Assembly: GCA_017617235.1 (NCBI GenBank) | Contig: JAFZWQ010000010.1 | Location: forward strand, 1-42,742 | DNA: 42,742 nucleotides | Source: Bacteroidaceae bacterium | Lineage (GTDB): Bacteria > Bacteroidota > Bacteroidia > Bacteroidales > Bacteroidaceae | Direction: 5' to 3' | Part shown: positions 23,985 to 32,155 of the stretch, piece by piece | Layout: the number at the start of each line of letters is the position of its first letter | Numbering within the stretch: position 1 is the stretch's first letter | Position numbers and translations under genes: made by a program | The notes under the pieces: model-generated | What the model was told of the DNA's origin: nothing | Seen by the model: only the letters and a program-made list of their open reading frames with translations | Database searches by the model: none

Positions 23985-25310
23985 ATGAAAGTAATGAAAT
24001 TCGGCGGCACCAGTGTCGGTTCGCCACTACGAATGAAAGAAGTAGCTCGTATCTTTGAACCTGCCCAAGGCGACCAGACCTTCGTGGTTCTGTCTGCCAT
24101 GAGCGGCACCACCAACAGTCTGGTGGAGATTTCCGACTACCTGTACAAGAAGAACCCCGAAGGTGCCAGCACCATCATCAACCAGCTGGAACAGAAATAC
24201 ACGGCACATGTCGATGAGCTGTATGCCACACAGGAATACCGCGAGCGCACGTTGCAGTTCCTGCAAGAGGAATTCCGCTATCTGCGTTCCTTCTGCAAGG
24301 GCGAATTCACACAGACAGAGGAGCGCATCATCCTGGCTCAGGGCGAAATCATGAGCACCAACATGGTCACCAACTACCTGTTGGAACAGGGAAAGAAGGC
24401 TGTTCTGCTCTCAGCCCTCGACATCATCCGCACCAACGAGAACGGGGAACCCGACCTTCAGTTCATCCGCGAGGCAACGATGCAGCAGGTGGCAAAAAAT
24501 CCCAACTATGACATCTACATCACCCAGGGATTCATCTGCCGCAACCATGAGGGAGCTGTGGACAACCTGCAACGTGGTGGCAGCGACTACACGGCCTGCC
24601 TGATAGGTGCTGCCCTGCAAACAGCCGAGATTCAGATTTGGACCGATATCGACGGCATGCACAACAACGACCCTCGCGTGGTGGAACATACGGAACCCGT
24701 ACGCCAGCTCTATTTCGAGGAGGCAGCGGAACTGGCATACTTCGGTGCCAAGATTCTGCACCCCACCTGCATCCTGCCTGCCAAATATGCCGGTGTCCCT
24801 GTTCGTCTGCTGAACACGATGGACCCAACCGCACCTGGCACCATCATCAACAACGAAATCCAGCACGGCACCATCAAAGCCGTTGCTGCCAAGGATAACA
24901 TCACCTGCATACAGATTCAGTCGTCGCGCATGTTGCTGGCCTATGGTTTCCTGCGCAAGGTGTTCGAAATTTTCGAACAGAACAAGACCAGCATCGACAT
25001 GATTTGTACCAGCGAGGTGGGTGTCAGCGTAACCATCGACAACCGTTCGCACCTGACGGACATTGTGAACGAACTGAAGAAATACGGCACGGTTCAGGTG
25101 GACGACGACATGTGCATCGTATGTGTCGTTGGCGATTTGGTTAGCGGCAACGTGGGCTTCGAAACCCGTGCCTGCATGGCAGTAAAGAAGATTCCCGTTC
25201 GCATGATTAGCTATGGCGGCAGCAATTACAACATCTCGTTCCTGGTGAAGGCCGAGGACAAGAAGCGTACGTTGCAGGCCCTCAGCGAAACGCTGTTTAA
25301 TAAGGGCTAA
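23985..25310 (+). CDS. lysC: aspartate kinase, monofunctional
   Basis: A 441-residue kinase that phosphorylates aspartate, the entry step to lysine, threonine and methionine. The N-terminal kinase domain has KFGGTSVGS (5-13), [26 protein letters not shown] and [13 protein letters not shown]. Two ACT domains follow (about 300-441; [14 protein letters not shown] and [13 protein letters not shown]), so feedback control by an amino acid is likely; lysA downstream suggests lysine. There is no homoserine dehydrogenase domain. The gene is flanked on both sides by copies of the same 73-bp repeat. Confidence 0.96.
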   Translation: MKVMKFGGTSVGSPLRMKEVARIFEPAQGDQTFVVLSAMSGTTNSLVEISDYLYKKNPEGASTIINQLEQKYTAHVDELYATQEYRERTLQFLQEEFRYLRSFCKGEFTQTEERIILAQGEIMSTNMVTNYLLEQGKKAVLLSALDIIRTNENGEPDLQFIREATMQQVAKNPNYDIYITQGFICRNHEGAVDNLQRGGSDYTACLIGAALQTAEIQIWTDIDGMHNNDPRVVEHTEPVRQLYFEEAAELAYFGAKILHPTCILPAKYAGVPVRLLNTMDPTAPGTIINNEIQHGTIKAVAAKDNITCIQIQSSRMLLAYGFLRKVFEIFEQNKTSIDMICTSEVGVSVTIDNRSHLTDIVNELKKYGTVQVDDDMCIVCVVGDLVSGNVGFETRACMAVKKIPVRMISYGGSNYNISFLVKAEDKKRTLQALSETLFNKG

Positions 25311-25383
25311 AGCTGCGAGTAAGCGAGTGCAGAGTGATGCTTGCATCGACTTTGCCGAGCGGGAGCAGGTTCGAACGAAGTTC
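25311..25383 (+). repeat. 73-bp structured repeat, copy B
   Basis: Begins directly after the lysC stop codon. The terminal hairpin here is GAAC-GAA-GTTC (25373-25383). Compared with copy A the second base pair of the stem has changed from C-G to A-T on both sides, a compensatory change that supports a real hairpin. Confidence 0.85.
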
Positions 25384-25388
25384 AAGGG

Positions 25389-25444
25389 CTAAAGGCATAA
25401 GACATAAAAGATAAGTTTAAAGGTAAAAAGATTAAAAGAAAGAG
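25389..25444 (+). repeat. eight degenerate 7-bp units forming the lysA leader
   Basis: CTAAAGG, CATAAGA, CATAAAA, GATAAGT, TTAAAGG, TAAAAAG, ATTAAAA, GAAAGAG in 7-bp register, mostly with A at unit positions 3-5. The array ends three bases before the lysA ATG. Periodicity in A-rich sequence is easier to see by chance, hence moderate confidence. Confidence 0.55.
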
Positions 25445-25447
25445 ATT

Positions 25448-26608
25448 ATGAAGTATCCAATAGATAAGTTCCAGTCGCTGAGAACACCGTTCTACTACTA
25501 CGACACCGAGTTGCTGGACGAAACCCTGCAGGCTGTGAAGGCACAGTTGCAACCCAACTGGCATATGCACTATGCCGTGAAGGCAAACACCAACCCCAAG
25601 GTTCTGCGCCACATTGTGGAGGCTGGATTCGGAGCCGACTGCGTCAGTGGTGGCGAGATTCAGGCCTGTCTGGATGCCGGCTTCCCTGCCAACAAAATCG
25701 TATTTGCCGGAGTGGGCAAGAGCGATTGGGAGATAGAATTGGGTCTGATGGCAGGCATCTTCTGCTTCAACGTCGAGAGCGTTCCCGAGTTGGAAGTCAT
25801 CAACGAACTGGCACAGCAACACGGCAAGATTGCCCCTGTGGCCCTGCGCATCAATCCCAATGTTGGTGCACACACCCACGACAACATTTCTACAGGACGT
25901 GCCGAGGACAAGTTCGGCATTGCCTGGGAGTCTGCCTACGACGTTATTGAGCACTGCAAGCAGCTGAGTCACATCGAATGCATCGGCTTGCACTTCCACA
26001 TCGGCAGCCAGATTCTGGAGATGGACGACTTCGCCACACTGGCCCTGCGCATCAACGAGCTGCAGGAAATGCTGGAAACCTACGGCATCCATCTGCAGAA
26101 CATCAACGTGGGTGGCGGACTGGGCATCGACTACGAAGACCCCGACGGACATCCCATTGCCGACTTCAAGTCGTATTTCGAAACATTCCGCCGCTACCTG
26201 CAAATGCGCAAGGGACAGCAGCTGCACTTCGAACTGGGACGTGCCATTGTTGCCCAGTGCGGAACGCTGGTCAGCCGTGTGCTGTATGTGAAGGAGGCAA
26301 CGCTGAAGAAGTTCACCATCATCGATGCAGGCATGACGGACCTCATCCGTCCCGCTCTCTACGATGCCTATCACCGTATCGAGAACATCACCAGCAGCGA
26401 ACAGAGCCAGAACACCTACGATGTAGTGGGCCCCATCTGTGAATCGAGCGATGTCTTCGTTCGCAACTACACCATGCCCACGACACGCCGTGGCGACTTG
26501 CTGGCCATCCGCAGTACCGGTGCCTATGGCGAAATCATGGCATCGCAATACAACTGCCGCACGCTGCCCGCCAGTTACACCAGCCAGGAACTATGCTGCC
26601 AGGAATAA
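25448..26608 (+). CDS. lysA: diaminopimelate decarboxylase
   Basis: A 386-residue fold-type III PLP enzyme that makes lysine from meso-diaminopimelate. The PLP lysine is Lys45 in HYAVKANTNP; HIGSQ is at 184-188 and the phosphate-binding VGGGLGIDYE at 221-230; CESSD at 331-335 supplies the active-site Cys of the partner subunit. Length is slightly short of the usual 400-420 but all blocks are present. The end of the gene overlaps the next start by 16 bp. Confidence 0.95.
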   Translation: MKYPIDKFQSLRTPFYYYDTELLDETLQAVKAQLQPNWHMHYAVKANTNPKVLRHIVEAGFGADCVSGGEIQACLDAGFPANKIVFAGVGKSDWEIELGLMAGIFCFNVESVPELEVINELAQQHGKIAPVALRINPNVGAHTHDNISTGRAEDKFGIAWESAYDVIEHCKQLSHIECIGLHFHIGSQILEMDDFATLALRINELQEMLETYGIHLQNINVGGGLGIDYEDPDGHPIADFKSYFETFRRYLQMRKGQQLHFELGRAIVAQCGTLVSRVLYVKEATLKKFTIIDAGMTDLIRPALYDAYHRIENITSSEQSQNTYDVVGPICESSDVFVRNYTMPTTRRGDLLAIRSTGAYGEIMASQYNCRTLPASYTSQELCCQE

Positions 26609-27630
26609 GTATCCTTGTTACCTCGCGCGAACAGTGTGCCGACCTGCACCGTCTGCTGCCCATGTTGCTGGAGCAGGACTATCCTGCCAGTTATGAGGTG
26701 ATTGTCGTGGACCAGAACAGCACCGACGATACACGTCCCTATCTGGAACACATGGAAGGTTTATACGATAACCTGCGTGTGATGGAACTGCCAGAAAGCA
26801 CTCGTGATATCAGTCCCATGCGTCTGGCCCTGACCCTGGGTTTCCGTGCTGCCAGCTACGACTGGGTGTTGGTGTTGCAAGCCAACTGCTACCCAGCCAC
26901 TCCGGATTGGCTTCGGGGAATGGGCGAGACATGTGCCCGCAGTCAGGCAACACAGATGGTGCTGGGATACACACGCTTTGTGAACGGCGAGGGGTGGCAC
27001 GGGCTGCGCTGTCGTTTCTTCCGCGCCTGGCAACAGTTGCTGAACCTGTCGTGGGCCGAACGCCACGGGGCATATCGCTGCGATGGCACCAACCTCTGTT
27101 ACCGTCGTTCCTACTTCTTGGAACACAAAGGGTTTGCCTTCGACACCAACCTGCTCATGGGGGCTACGGACATCATGGTTAACCACCACAGCACGGCTGC
27201 AAACACAGCGGTAAGCCTGAGTCCAGAAACCGTAATGCTGCAGGACACACCCCGCTACCGCAGCTGGTGGTATCAGGAACGCCTGTTCTTCATGGAGACG
27301 CGTCGGCATTTCCGTCACACCTGCCTCTACCGGCTGAACTATGCCTGGCAGAACCTGCTCACGTGGTTCCCCACGCTGCTGGCCATAGTCGGCATTGTGT
27401 ATGGATTAGTCAGCAGTTTCGAATATGCCATTCCCATATCCATCGTCCTATGGCTCATCATCGTGGGATTGCGGTGTTATCTGTTCAATCGCAGGCTGAA
27501 GCAGATTGGCGAACCCTCCATCGTAGTGGCCTATCCCCTGTTGACGCACCTGATTGTGTGGTGGGACCTGCTGGCATGGTTGCGTTGGCTGTTCACCCCC
27601 AAACAAGTTTTCCGTAAAAAATTCATTTAG
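26593..27630 (+). CDS. GT2 family glycosyltransferase with C-terminal membrane helices
   Basis: A 345-residue inner-membrane glycosyltransferase. The N-terminal GT-A domain starts ISILVTSREQ, with EVIVVDQNSTDDT (about 34-46) for nucleotide-sugar binding. Where the family normally has a DxD-type metal motif, this protein reads VLQANCYP (about 95-101), without acidic residues. The C-terminal third has two or three hydrophobic segments (LTWFPTLLAIVGIVYGLVSS, AIPISIVLWLIIVGL, and a weaker one near LLTHLIVWWDLLAWL). Donor and acceptor are unknown. The start overlaps lysA by 16 bp and DedA follows 3 bp after the stop. Confidence 0.85.
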   Translation: MLPGISILVTSREQCADLHRLLPMLLEQDYPASYEVIVVDQNSTDDTRPYLEHMEGLYDNLRVMELPESTRDISPMRLALTLGFRAASYDWVLVLQANCYPATPDWLRGMGETCARSQATQMVLGYTRFVNGEGWHGLRCRFFRAWQQLLNLSWAERHGAYRCDGTNLCYRRSYFLEHKGFAFDTNLLMGATDIMVNHHSTAANTAVSLSPETVMLQDTPRYRSWWYQERLFFMETRRHFRHTCLYRLNYAWQNLLTWFPTLLAIVGIVYGLVSSFEYAIPISIVLWLIIVGLRCYLFNRRLKQIGEPSIVVAYPLLTHLIVWWDLLAWLRWLFTPKQVFRKKFI

Positions 27631-27633
27631 CAT

Positions 27634-28263
27634 ATGCAGAGTATACCCTTCATTGCCTGGTGTCTCGAACACCTGAACTATTGGGTCATCACCCTACTCA
27701 TGGCCATCGAGAGCAGTTTCATTCCCTTCCCCAGCGAGGTGGTGGTGCCCCCTGCTGCCTACATGGCTGCCAGCGGCAACAACCTGAACGTGTTCCTAGT
27801 GGTGCTTTGTGCCACGGTGGGAGCCGTAGTGGGTGCCCTCATCAACTATTTCCTGGCCAAATATCTGGGTCGCCCCATTGTCTATAGCTTTGCCAACAGC
27901 CGTCTGGGACACATGTGCCTGATAGACGAGGATAAGGTGCGCCTGGCCGAAGAGTATTTCGACCGTCACGGTGCGCTGGGAACCTTCGTGGGCCGTCTGG
28001 TGCCTGCTGTGCGTCAGCTCATCAGCATTCCAGCAGGTCTGGCACGCATGGGGTTGGGCCGTTTTGTGTTCTACACCACATTGGGTGCAGGCATGTGGAA
28101 CAGCATCCTGGCTGCCATCGGTTACTACCTGGCCAGTGTGGTGCCCTACGACGAACTGGACGCTGCCGTTGCCCAATATGCAGTGTATCTGAAGATTGCC
28201 ATGCTGGTTCTGGGTGCTGCTGTAGTCATATACCTTATATATAAAGGAATAAAGAAAGATTGA
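27634..28263 (+). CDS. DedA family membrane protein
   Basis: A 209-residue integral membrane protein of the DedA/VTT family, linked in other bacteria to flipping of undecaprenyl phosphate or phospholipid carriers. The family pattern ESSFIPFPSEVVVPPA is at 26-41 and GRLVPAVRQLISIPAG at about 120-135, containing the conserved Glu and Arg residues. At least four hydrophobic segments follow this order, the last near the C-terminus (AMLVLGAAVVIYLIYKG). Its place next to a GT2 gene fits envelope lipid-carrier work. The stop codon lies in a 7-bp repeat array. Confidence 0.93.
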   Translation: MQSIPFIAWCLEHLNYWVITLLMAIESSFIPFPSEVVVPPAAYMAASGNNLNVFLVVLCATVGAVVGALINYFLAKYLGRPIVYSFANSRLGHMCLIDEDKVRLAEEYFDRHGALGTFVGRLVPAVRQLISIPAGLARMGLGRFVFYTTLGAGMWNSILAAIGYYLASVVPYDELDAAVAQYAVYLKIAMLVLGAAVVIYLIYKGIKKD

Positions 28264-28366
28264 AGATTGAAAATTGAAGATTGTAAACTATGCGAAACAT
28301 AAAAACACCTTTTATATCATTAGGATTGGGAATAATTCTCAATTTTCAATTTTCAATTTTCAATTT
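28257..28366 (+). repeat. inverted 7-bp repeat arrays enclosing a start codon
   Basis: GATTGAA-type 7-bp units at 28258-28285 and CAATTTT units at 28340-28367 are reverse complements of each other. In RNA, 28257-28283 can pair with 28340-28366 over 27 consecutive base pairs, counting three G-U pairs. The 56-nt loop holds the ATG of the next gene. The left arm includes the DedA stop codon and the right arm encodes part of a signal peptide. Confidence 0.8.
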
Positions 28367-29513
28367 AGCGCATGCCCAGGTGTGGGACACGCTGTGTGTG
28401 GAACGCTACCGCATAGACACCGTGGATGTGGGGGCGCTGAAGGCTGAGGTCAATGCGCTGGCATTCTTCCAGAACAACGAATTCAGCAGTCGCGTATTGA
28501 AGGGTTACACCCTGCCAGGCGGATGGTTGCAACCCAAACTCACCTACACCCCCATGCGCCAGGTGCATCTCGAGGTGGGTGCTCACCTGATGTTCTACGA
28601 CGGTGCCAACCGCTACCCCAACTTTGCCTACAGCGACATTGCGAAATGGAAAGGTAACCAACACACACATGGGGTGCATGCCCTGCCCTACCTGCGTGCA
28701 CAGGCCGATTTCCAGCGCCTCACGCTGGTGCTGGGCGACATCTACGGGGCACAAAACCACGGACTCATCCTGCCCCTGTACAATCCCGAACAGAACCTGT
28801 CTGCCGACCCGGAGATGGGTTTCCAACTCATCAACGACCGACGTCACAACCACCTGGATATGTGGATTAACTGGCAGAGTATGATTTACCGGCTCGACAG
28901 CCATCAGGAGGCCTTCACCGTTGGTGTGAATAACACCCTGCGCTGGAATCGCGATGCAGGGAAGCGCATCCAGTGGGAAACACCCGTGCAAATCATTCTG
29001 CAACATCGGGGTGGCGAGATCGATACCACCAACACCGGGGTGCAAACCGTGGTGAATGGCTCCATTGGTGCGCGCATGACGTGGCGCCCCTTGAAACGCA
29101 AGTTGAACAGTCTGTGTGCCGAAGCCAACGTGCTGGGTTCGTGGCAGCAACACGGCTCGCTGTGGCCCTTCGATACGGGCATGGCCCTGCACACTGCTGT
29201 CAGCCTGACCATGCTCAAAAATCTGAATCTCGAAGTGGGTTATGTGGGAGCTCCGCGCCAGTTTGCCAACCTCTACGGGTCGCCCTTCTTCGGCACCATC
29301 AGCATACGCCATCGTGCCCAGAACCTGACGTTCCGCGGCATGCACACCGCCTATGCCAACGTGGGCTATGCCTATACCTTTGCCCCTGGCTACAGCCTGG
29401 CTGCACAACTCCAGCTCTACAGCATACACAGCAAGGGACTCGATGCCCTGCCCTTCGGCTTCGGCATCTACATGCGCATAGACCCCTCCTTCGTCCTTAA
29501 ACGGAAGAAATAA
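28290..29513 (+). CDS. predicted outer-membrane beta-barrel protein, unknown function
   Basis: A 407-residue exported protein, family not recognised. Residues 1-29 form a signal peptide ending AHA, whose hydrophobic core (about 16-25) is translated from CAATTTT repeats. The mature part shows alternating hydrophobic/aromatic strands and short turns (for example LRWNRDAGKRIQWETPVQIIL and LNLEVGYVGAPRQF) typical of outer-membrane barrels. It ends basic (LKRKK) rather than with the usual terminal aromatic. It follows DedA by 26 bp. It converges on the C10 peptidase gene with one base between the two stops. Confidence 0.75.
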   Translation: MRNIKTPFISLGLGIILNFQFSIFNLAHAQVWDTLCVERYRIDTVDVGALKAEVNALAFFQNNEFSSRVLKGYTLPGGWLQPKLTYTPMRQVHLEVGAHLMFYDGANRYPNFAYSDIAKWKGNQHTHGVHALPYLRAQADFQRLTLVLGDIYGAQNHGLILPLYNPEQNLSADPEMGFQLINDRRHNHLDMWINWQSMIYRLDSHQEAFTVGVNNTLRWNRDAGKRIQWETPVQIILQHRGGEIDTTNTGVQTVVNGSIGARMTWRPLKRKLNSLCAEANVLGSWQQHGSLWPFDTGMALHTAVSLTMLKNLNLEVGYVGAPRQFANLYGSPFFGTISIRHRAQNLTFRGMHTAYANVGYAYTFAPGYSLAAQLQLYSIHSKGLDALPFGFGIYMRIDPSFVLKRKK

Positions 29514-29514
29514 A

Positions 29515-31590
29515 TTACTTCACCCTTAACCTGTTTCCTTCGATATACAAGCCCTTGCGGTGCGGAATGCCATTCAGGCGGCGACCCATCAGGTCGTACA
29601 CGGCACCCTTGCCCTGTATCGTGGTCTTTGTCAGTCCCGTGGGATTTTCCACATACCACATGGCCGAGCATACCGTTTCAGCCTTTACGTCCTCAACTAT
29701 CATCTTCATCCATCCGCTCTGTGTGGGCGTAAACGATATGAGAATGTCAGTTGTTTCTCCGCCCCTGACGTAGGCACCAGCGATTTTATAGTCTCCCTCC
29801 TCGATGGGTGTTGTGTCGTCGTCGATTTCCTCTGGATTCATGGAACCATAATAAACAGGTTTGAAATATACCCCAAACTGATAGTCCAATTCCATATTGT
29901 TACGCATGGACAGCGTCAGGTCGGCATTCTCGCCTACTTGCCCAGTTGGTGTGCCAAATCTTATACCCAAGAAATCGATGGTTTTGGCAGGGGGATTGCC
30001 GTACACATGCCTGTAAACTTCGCCATCCTCGGTGCGGCCTATCACCACGTGCGACGATAGAGGCGGCAGCACACACCATTGGTCATATATATCGTGCAAA
30101 TACAGCATCGGATACAGCACCAGCGAATCGCCCGGTGCGATGTCCGCCGTGGGCACATTTATGGATGTCGTATTGTATGAGTTCGCCAGGGTATCGTTCG
30201 GCTCAGCCATCATGCAGGGATTCAGCGTGCCGTCCTCGGCAATGGTTCCCAGGGCTTTTTCCATAGTAAAATATTCAGGATACGGGAAGAAAAATTCGAA
30301 ATAGAATGTCACCACATCCTCATCGTTTACCTCAATCTTTTCGTTCTGATAGAAATCCAAATAGGGAAATTCTATTTCAGGAGCCGTTTCCATCGACGGG
30401 TCTATATACACGATTATCAATTGGTACGGGCCATATCCGGTATTGGCATACCCCTCGCTCTCATCGGTCTTTTCTCTGGGATTCAGTACGGACAGCGTAT
30501 AATATCCGTCACTTTTTCCGTTCCAGCCCCAGTTGAAGTGGAACAACCCGTTCCCGTCATATCCGTCACACAAGAAAGCATGTCCTTCGATAAGCGTACT
30601 GCCTGCGTAATACACAGGGCGTCCCTGTGCCAACTCGCCGTAAACCAGATTCTCCCACGCATCGATACTGTTGATTCCTGCGCGTTCCAGATAAGTGGCT
30701 GCAGGATATCCGAAATATCTTTGTAATGCCTCTGGGACTAAAAATGAATAGGCACCCGATCCCGTTGGCCCATATTCCATCTCTACCGCCTGTCCGCAAT
30801 AGCGCATCAGCGTGGCCACGGCATTTCGTTCTTCCTCTGTGCCCAGAATCTCGATATCTCCCGTCTCCGGGTTCGTCACACGATAGGTGTCCAGCATATG
30901 GTCCCAGTCGAACGTCACGGGTGGCAGCATCTCCGTATGAGTCGTCGTATCCCCTGTTTCGTAGTCCACGACGTCGTAGCCGGGAATCCCCTGTGTCACC
31001 TCGTTGGGCCACCGATAATAGTTCATTATCTGCGCCATCGCTGTGGCCACGCAGCCCGTCACACAGCGCTCTCCCCACTGCGTGGTGTCATTCCAGTAAT
31101 ACAGGGGGCACTGGTCCCAATAGGGTTCAGTCTGGTACCACTGCGTCTTAATCAGGGGCTCCACCGCCTGGCGTACCACGCATTTCGATGTGCCGTTCAC
31201 CCAGTTTCCGTCCACCAGGTCTGTACGGTCGCCCATGGTGGCCATCGCCTCGTCGTACTGCATCAACCATGCACGCATGTTCTCCGGCATCTGCTCCCAG
31301 TCTATGCTGCCCGTGTCGCTGTAACCCAGTATGGGCAGTGCGCGGCTGTCGCCCGAGGCTATCACATAGCCCCCGCCCTGTCGGTTAAAGGCATAGATGC
31401 TGTTGGCCTTCACCGGTGTTGCCACCAGTTCGTTGCTGCGGGCCGGAGCACGCCGCCCCACCCTTTGCCGACTCATGTATTTCACCACACGGTCCAGGGC
31501 CTCCTGCTGCGAAATCCGCTGCGCCCACATGGTGCCCGTCCAACTCAGCACCACCACCAGCGCCAACCATACTTTCAATACCTTTTTCAT
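29515..31590 (-). CDS. C10 family cysteine peptidase with Spi-type propeptide
   Basis: A 691-residue secreted streptopain/interpain-like peptidase. A signal peptide (1-23) is followed by a Spi_C10-type propeptide (about 25-140) with GGGYVIASGDSRALPILGYS (72-91) and MPENMRAWLMQYDEAM (101-116). The catalytic domain has RCVTGCVATAMAQIMNYYRWP (nucleophile Cys180) and IEGHAFLCDG (His337) followed by FHFNWGWNGKSDGYY. Beta-rich Ig-like segments make up the rest. A C-terminal tail of the VYDLMGRRL...GLYIEGNRL type suggests type IX secretion. It is transcribed alone from a promoter 30 bp upstream. Confidence 0.94.
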   Translation of the reverse strand: MKKVLKVWLALVVVLSWTGTMWAQRISQQEALDRVVKYMSRQRVGRRAPARSNELVATPVKANSIYAFNRQGGGYVIASGDSRALPILGYSDTGSIDWEQMPENMRAWLMQYDEAMATMGDRTDLVDGNWVNGTSKCVVRQAVEPLIKTQWYQTEPYWDQCPLYYWNDTTQWGERCVTGCVATAMAQIMNYYRWPNEVTQGIPGYDVVDYETGDTTTHTEMLPPVTFDWDHMLDTYRVTNPETGDIEILGTEEERNAVATLMRYCGQAVEMEYGPTGSGAYSFLVPEALQRYFGYPAATYLERAGINSIDAWENLVYGELAQGRPVYYAGSTLIEGHAFLCDGYDGNGLFHFNWGWNGKSDGYYTLSVLNPREKTDESEGYANTGYGPYQLIIVYIDPSMETAPEIEFPYLDFYQNEKIEVNDEDVVTFYFEFFFPYPEYFTMEKALGTIAEDGTLNPCMMAEPNDTLANSYNTTSINVPTADIAPGDSLVLYPMLYLHDIYDQWCVLPPLSSHVVIGRTEDGEVYRHVYGNPPAKTIDFLGIRFGTPTGQVGENADLTLSMRNNMELDYQFGVYFKPVYYGSMNPEEIDDDTTPIEEGDYKIAGAYVRGGETTDILISFTPTQSGWMKMIVEDVKAETVCSAMWYVENPTGLTKTTIQGKGAVYDLMGRRLNGIPHRKGLYIEGNRLRVK

Positions 31591-31619
31591 AGACTCTATT
31601 ATACTTATTTATTATGATA

Positions 31620-31651
31620 CAAAGATACAAAAAATTCCCCACATTCGCAAG
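31620..31651 (-). promoter_or_regulatory. promoter of the second C10 peptidase gene
   Basis: On the minus strand CTTG (31648-31651, one mismatch to TTTG) and TATCTTTG (31620-31627) are 20 bp apart. Confidence 0.75.
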
Positions 31652-31725
31652 AAAAACAGTCAACTCTTTCGAGAAAAAACGAGGTTAAGAGAGAATCATT
31701 CAACTTTTTCTAGGGATGTACATCT

Positions 31726-31762
31726 ACTTTTGCACTTTTGCACTTTTGACTTTTGACTTTAA
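31726..31762. repeat. ACTTTTG(C) tandem units
   Basis: ACTTTTGC twice, ACTTTTG twice, then ACTTTAA: an array with 8- and 7-bp units, showing that one unit can lose a base. Confidence 0.7.
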
Positions 31763-31804
31763 TGTTTTTGGAAGTGATGAAATGGAACTAATAGATACTA
31801 ATTA

Positions 31805-31843
31805 AATTTTATAATATAATATTTTATATTATATTATAAAATT
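31805..31843. repeat. perfect 17-bp AT-only hairpin
   Basis: 31805-31821 and 31827-31843 are exact reverse complements with a 5-nt TTTTA loop. All stem bases are A or T. There is no T-run typical of a terminator. It may be a cruciform or DNA-bending site; the function is unknown. Confidence 0.85.
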
Positions 31844-31887
31844 CTATATGACATATTTTGCATTATCAAAAAACCTAAATGTCAAGT

Positions 31888-31911
31888 CGCAAAACCGCAA
31901 AACCGCAAAAC
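31888..31911. repeat. three CGCAAAAC units
   Basis: Three exact 8-bp tandem copies. Confidence 0.8.
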
Positions 31912-31945
31912 CTTCTTCTGCTCTTCTCATTCGTTAAAAATACCC

Positions 31946-32018
31946 GCGTTACAACGCTACCGCCCGAGCGTTACAACGCTACCCGCCTCGCGTTACAACG
32001 CTCCGCAGGTAGGGATGG
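31946..32018. repeat. palindromic GCGTTACAACGCT element, copy 2
   Basis: Three copies of GCGTTACAACGCT at 31946, 31968 and 31990, exactly 22 bp apart, followed by CCGCAGGTAGGGATGG. The period and tail are the same as in 17352-17402, in the same orientation. Confidence 0.85.
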
Positions 32019-32105
32019 TATAGCTCTGAAAAAGAGTTCTTTGACTTAATTACACACTAATCTTACAACACCCCATGAGCCCCATAGGCCCTATAAGAAC
32101 AAAGA

Positions 32106-32136
32106 AAAGGCGCTGTCCGGGGTGGATAGCGCCTTT
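32106..32136 (-). terminator. terminator of the glycogen operon
   Basis: A perfect 9-bp stem AAAGGCGCT/AGCGCCTTT (32106-32114 with 32128-32136) with a 13-nt loop, 20 bp after the phosphorylase stop, followed on the minus strand by TTCTTTGTTCT. Confidence 0.85.
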
Positions 32137-32155
32137 GTGTGTGCGGTGGCTGGGA

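Larger units (their letters stand above)
31591..32155. other. 565-bp non-coding gap with several repeats
   Basis: No gene is visible between the C10 peptidase start and the glycogen phosphorylase end. The gap contains the C10 promoter (31620-31651), ACTTTTG(C) tandem units (31726-31762), a 17-bp AT hairpin (31805-31843), three CGCAAAAC units (31888-31911), the 22-bp-period palindromic element (31946-32018) and the phosphorylase terminator (32106-32136). Confidence 0.8.
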
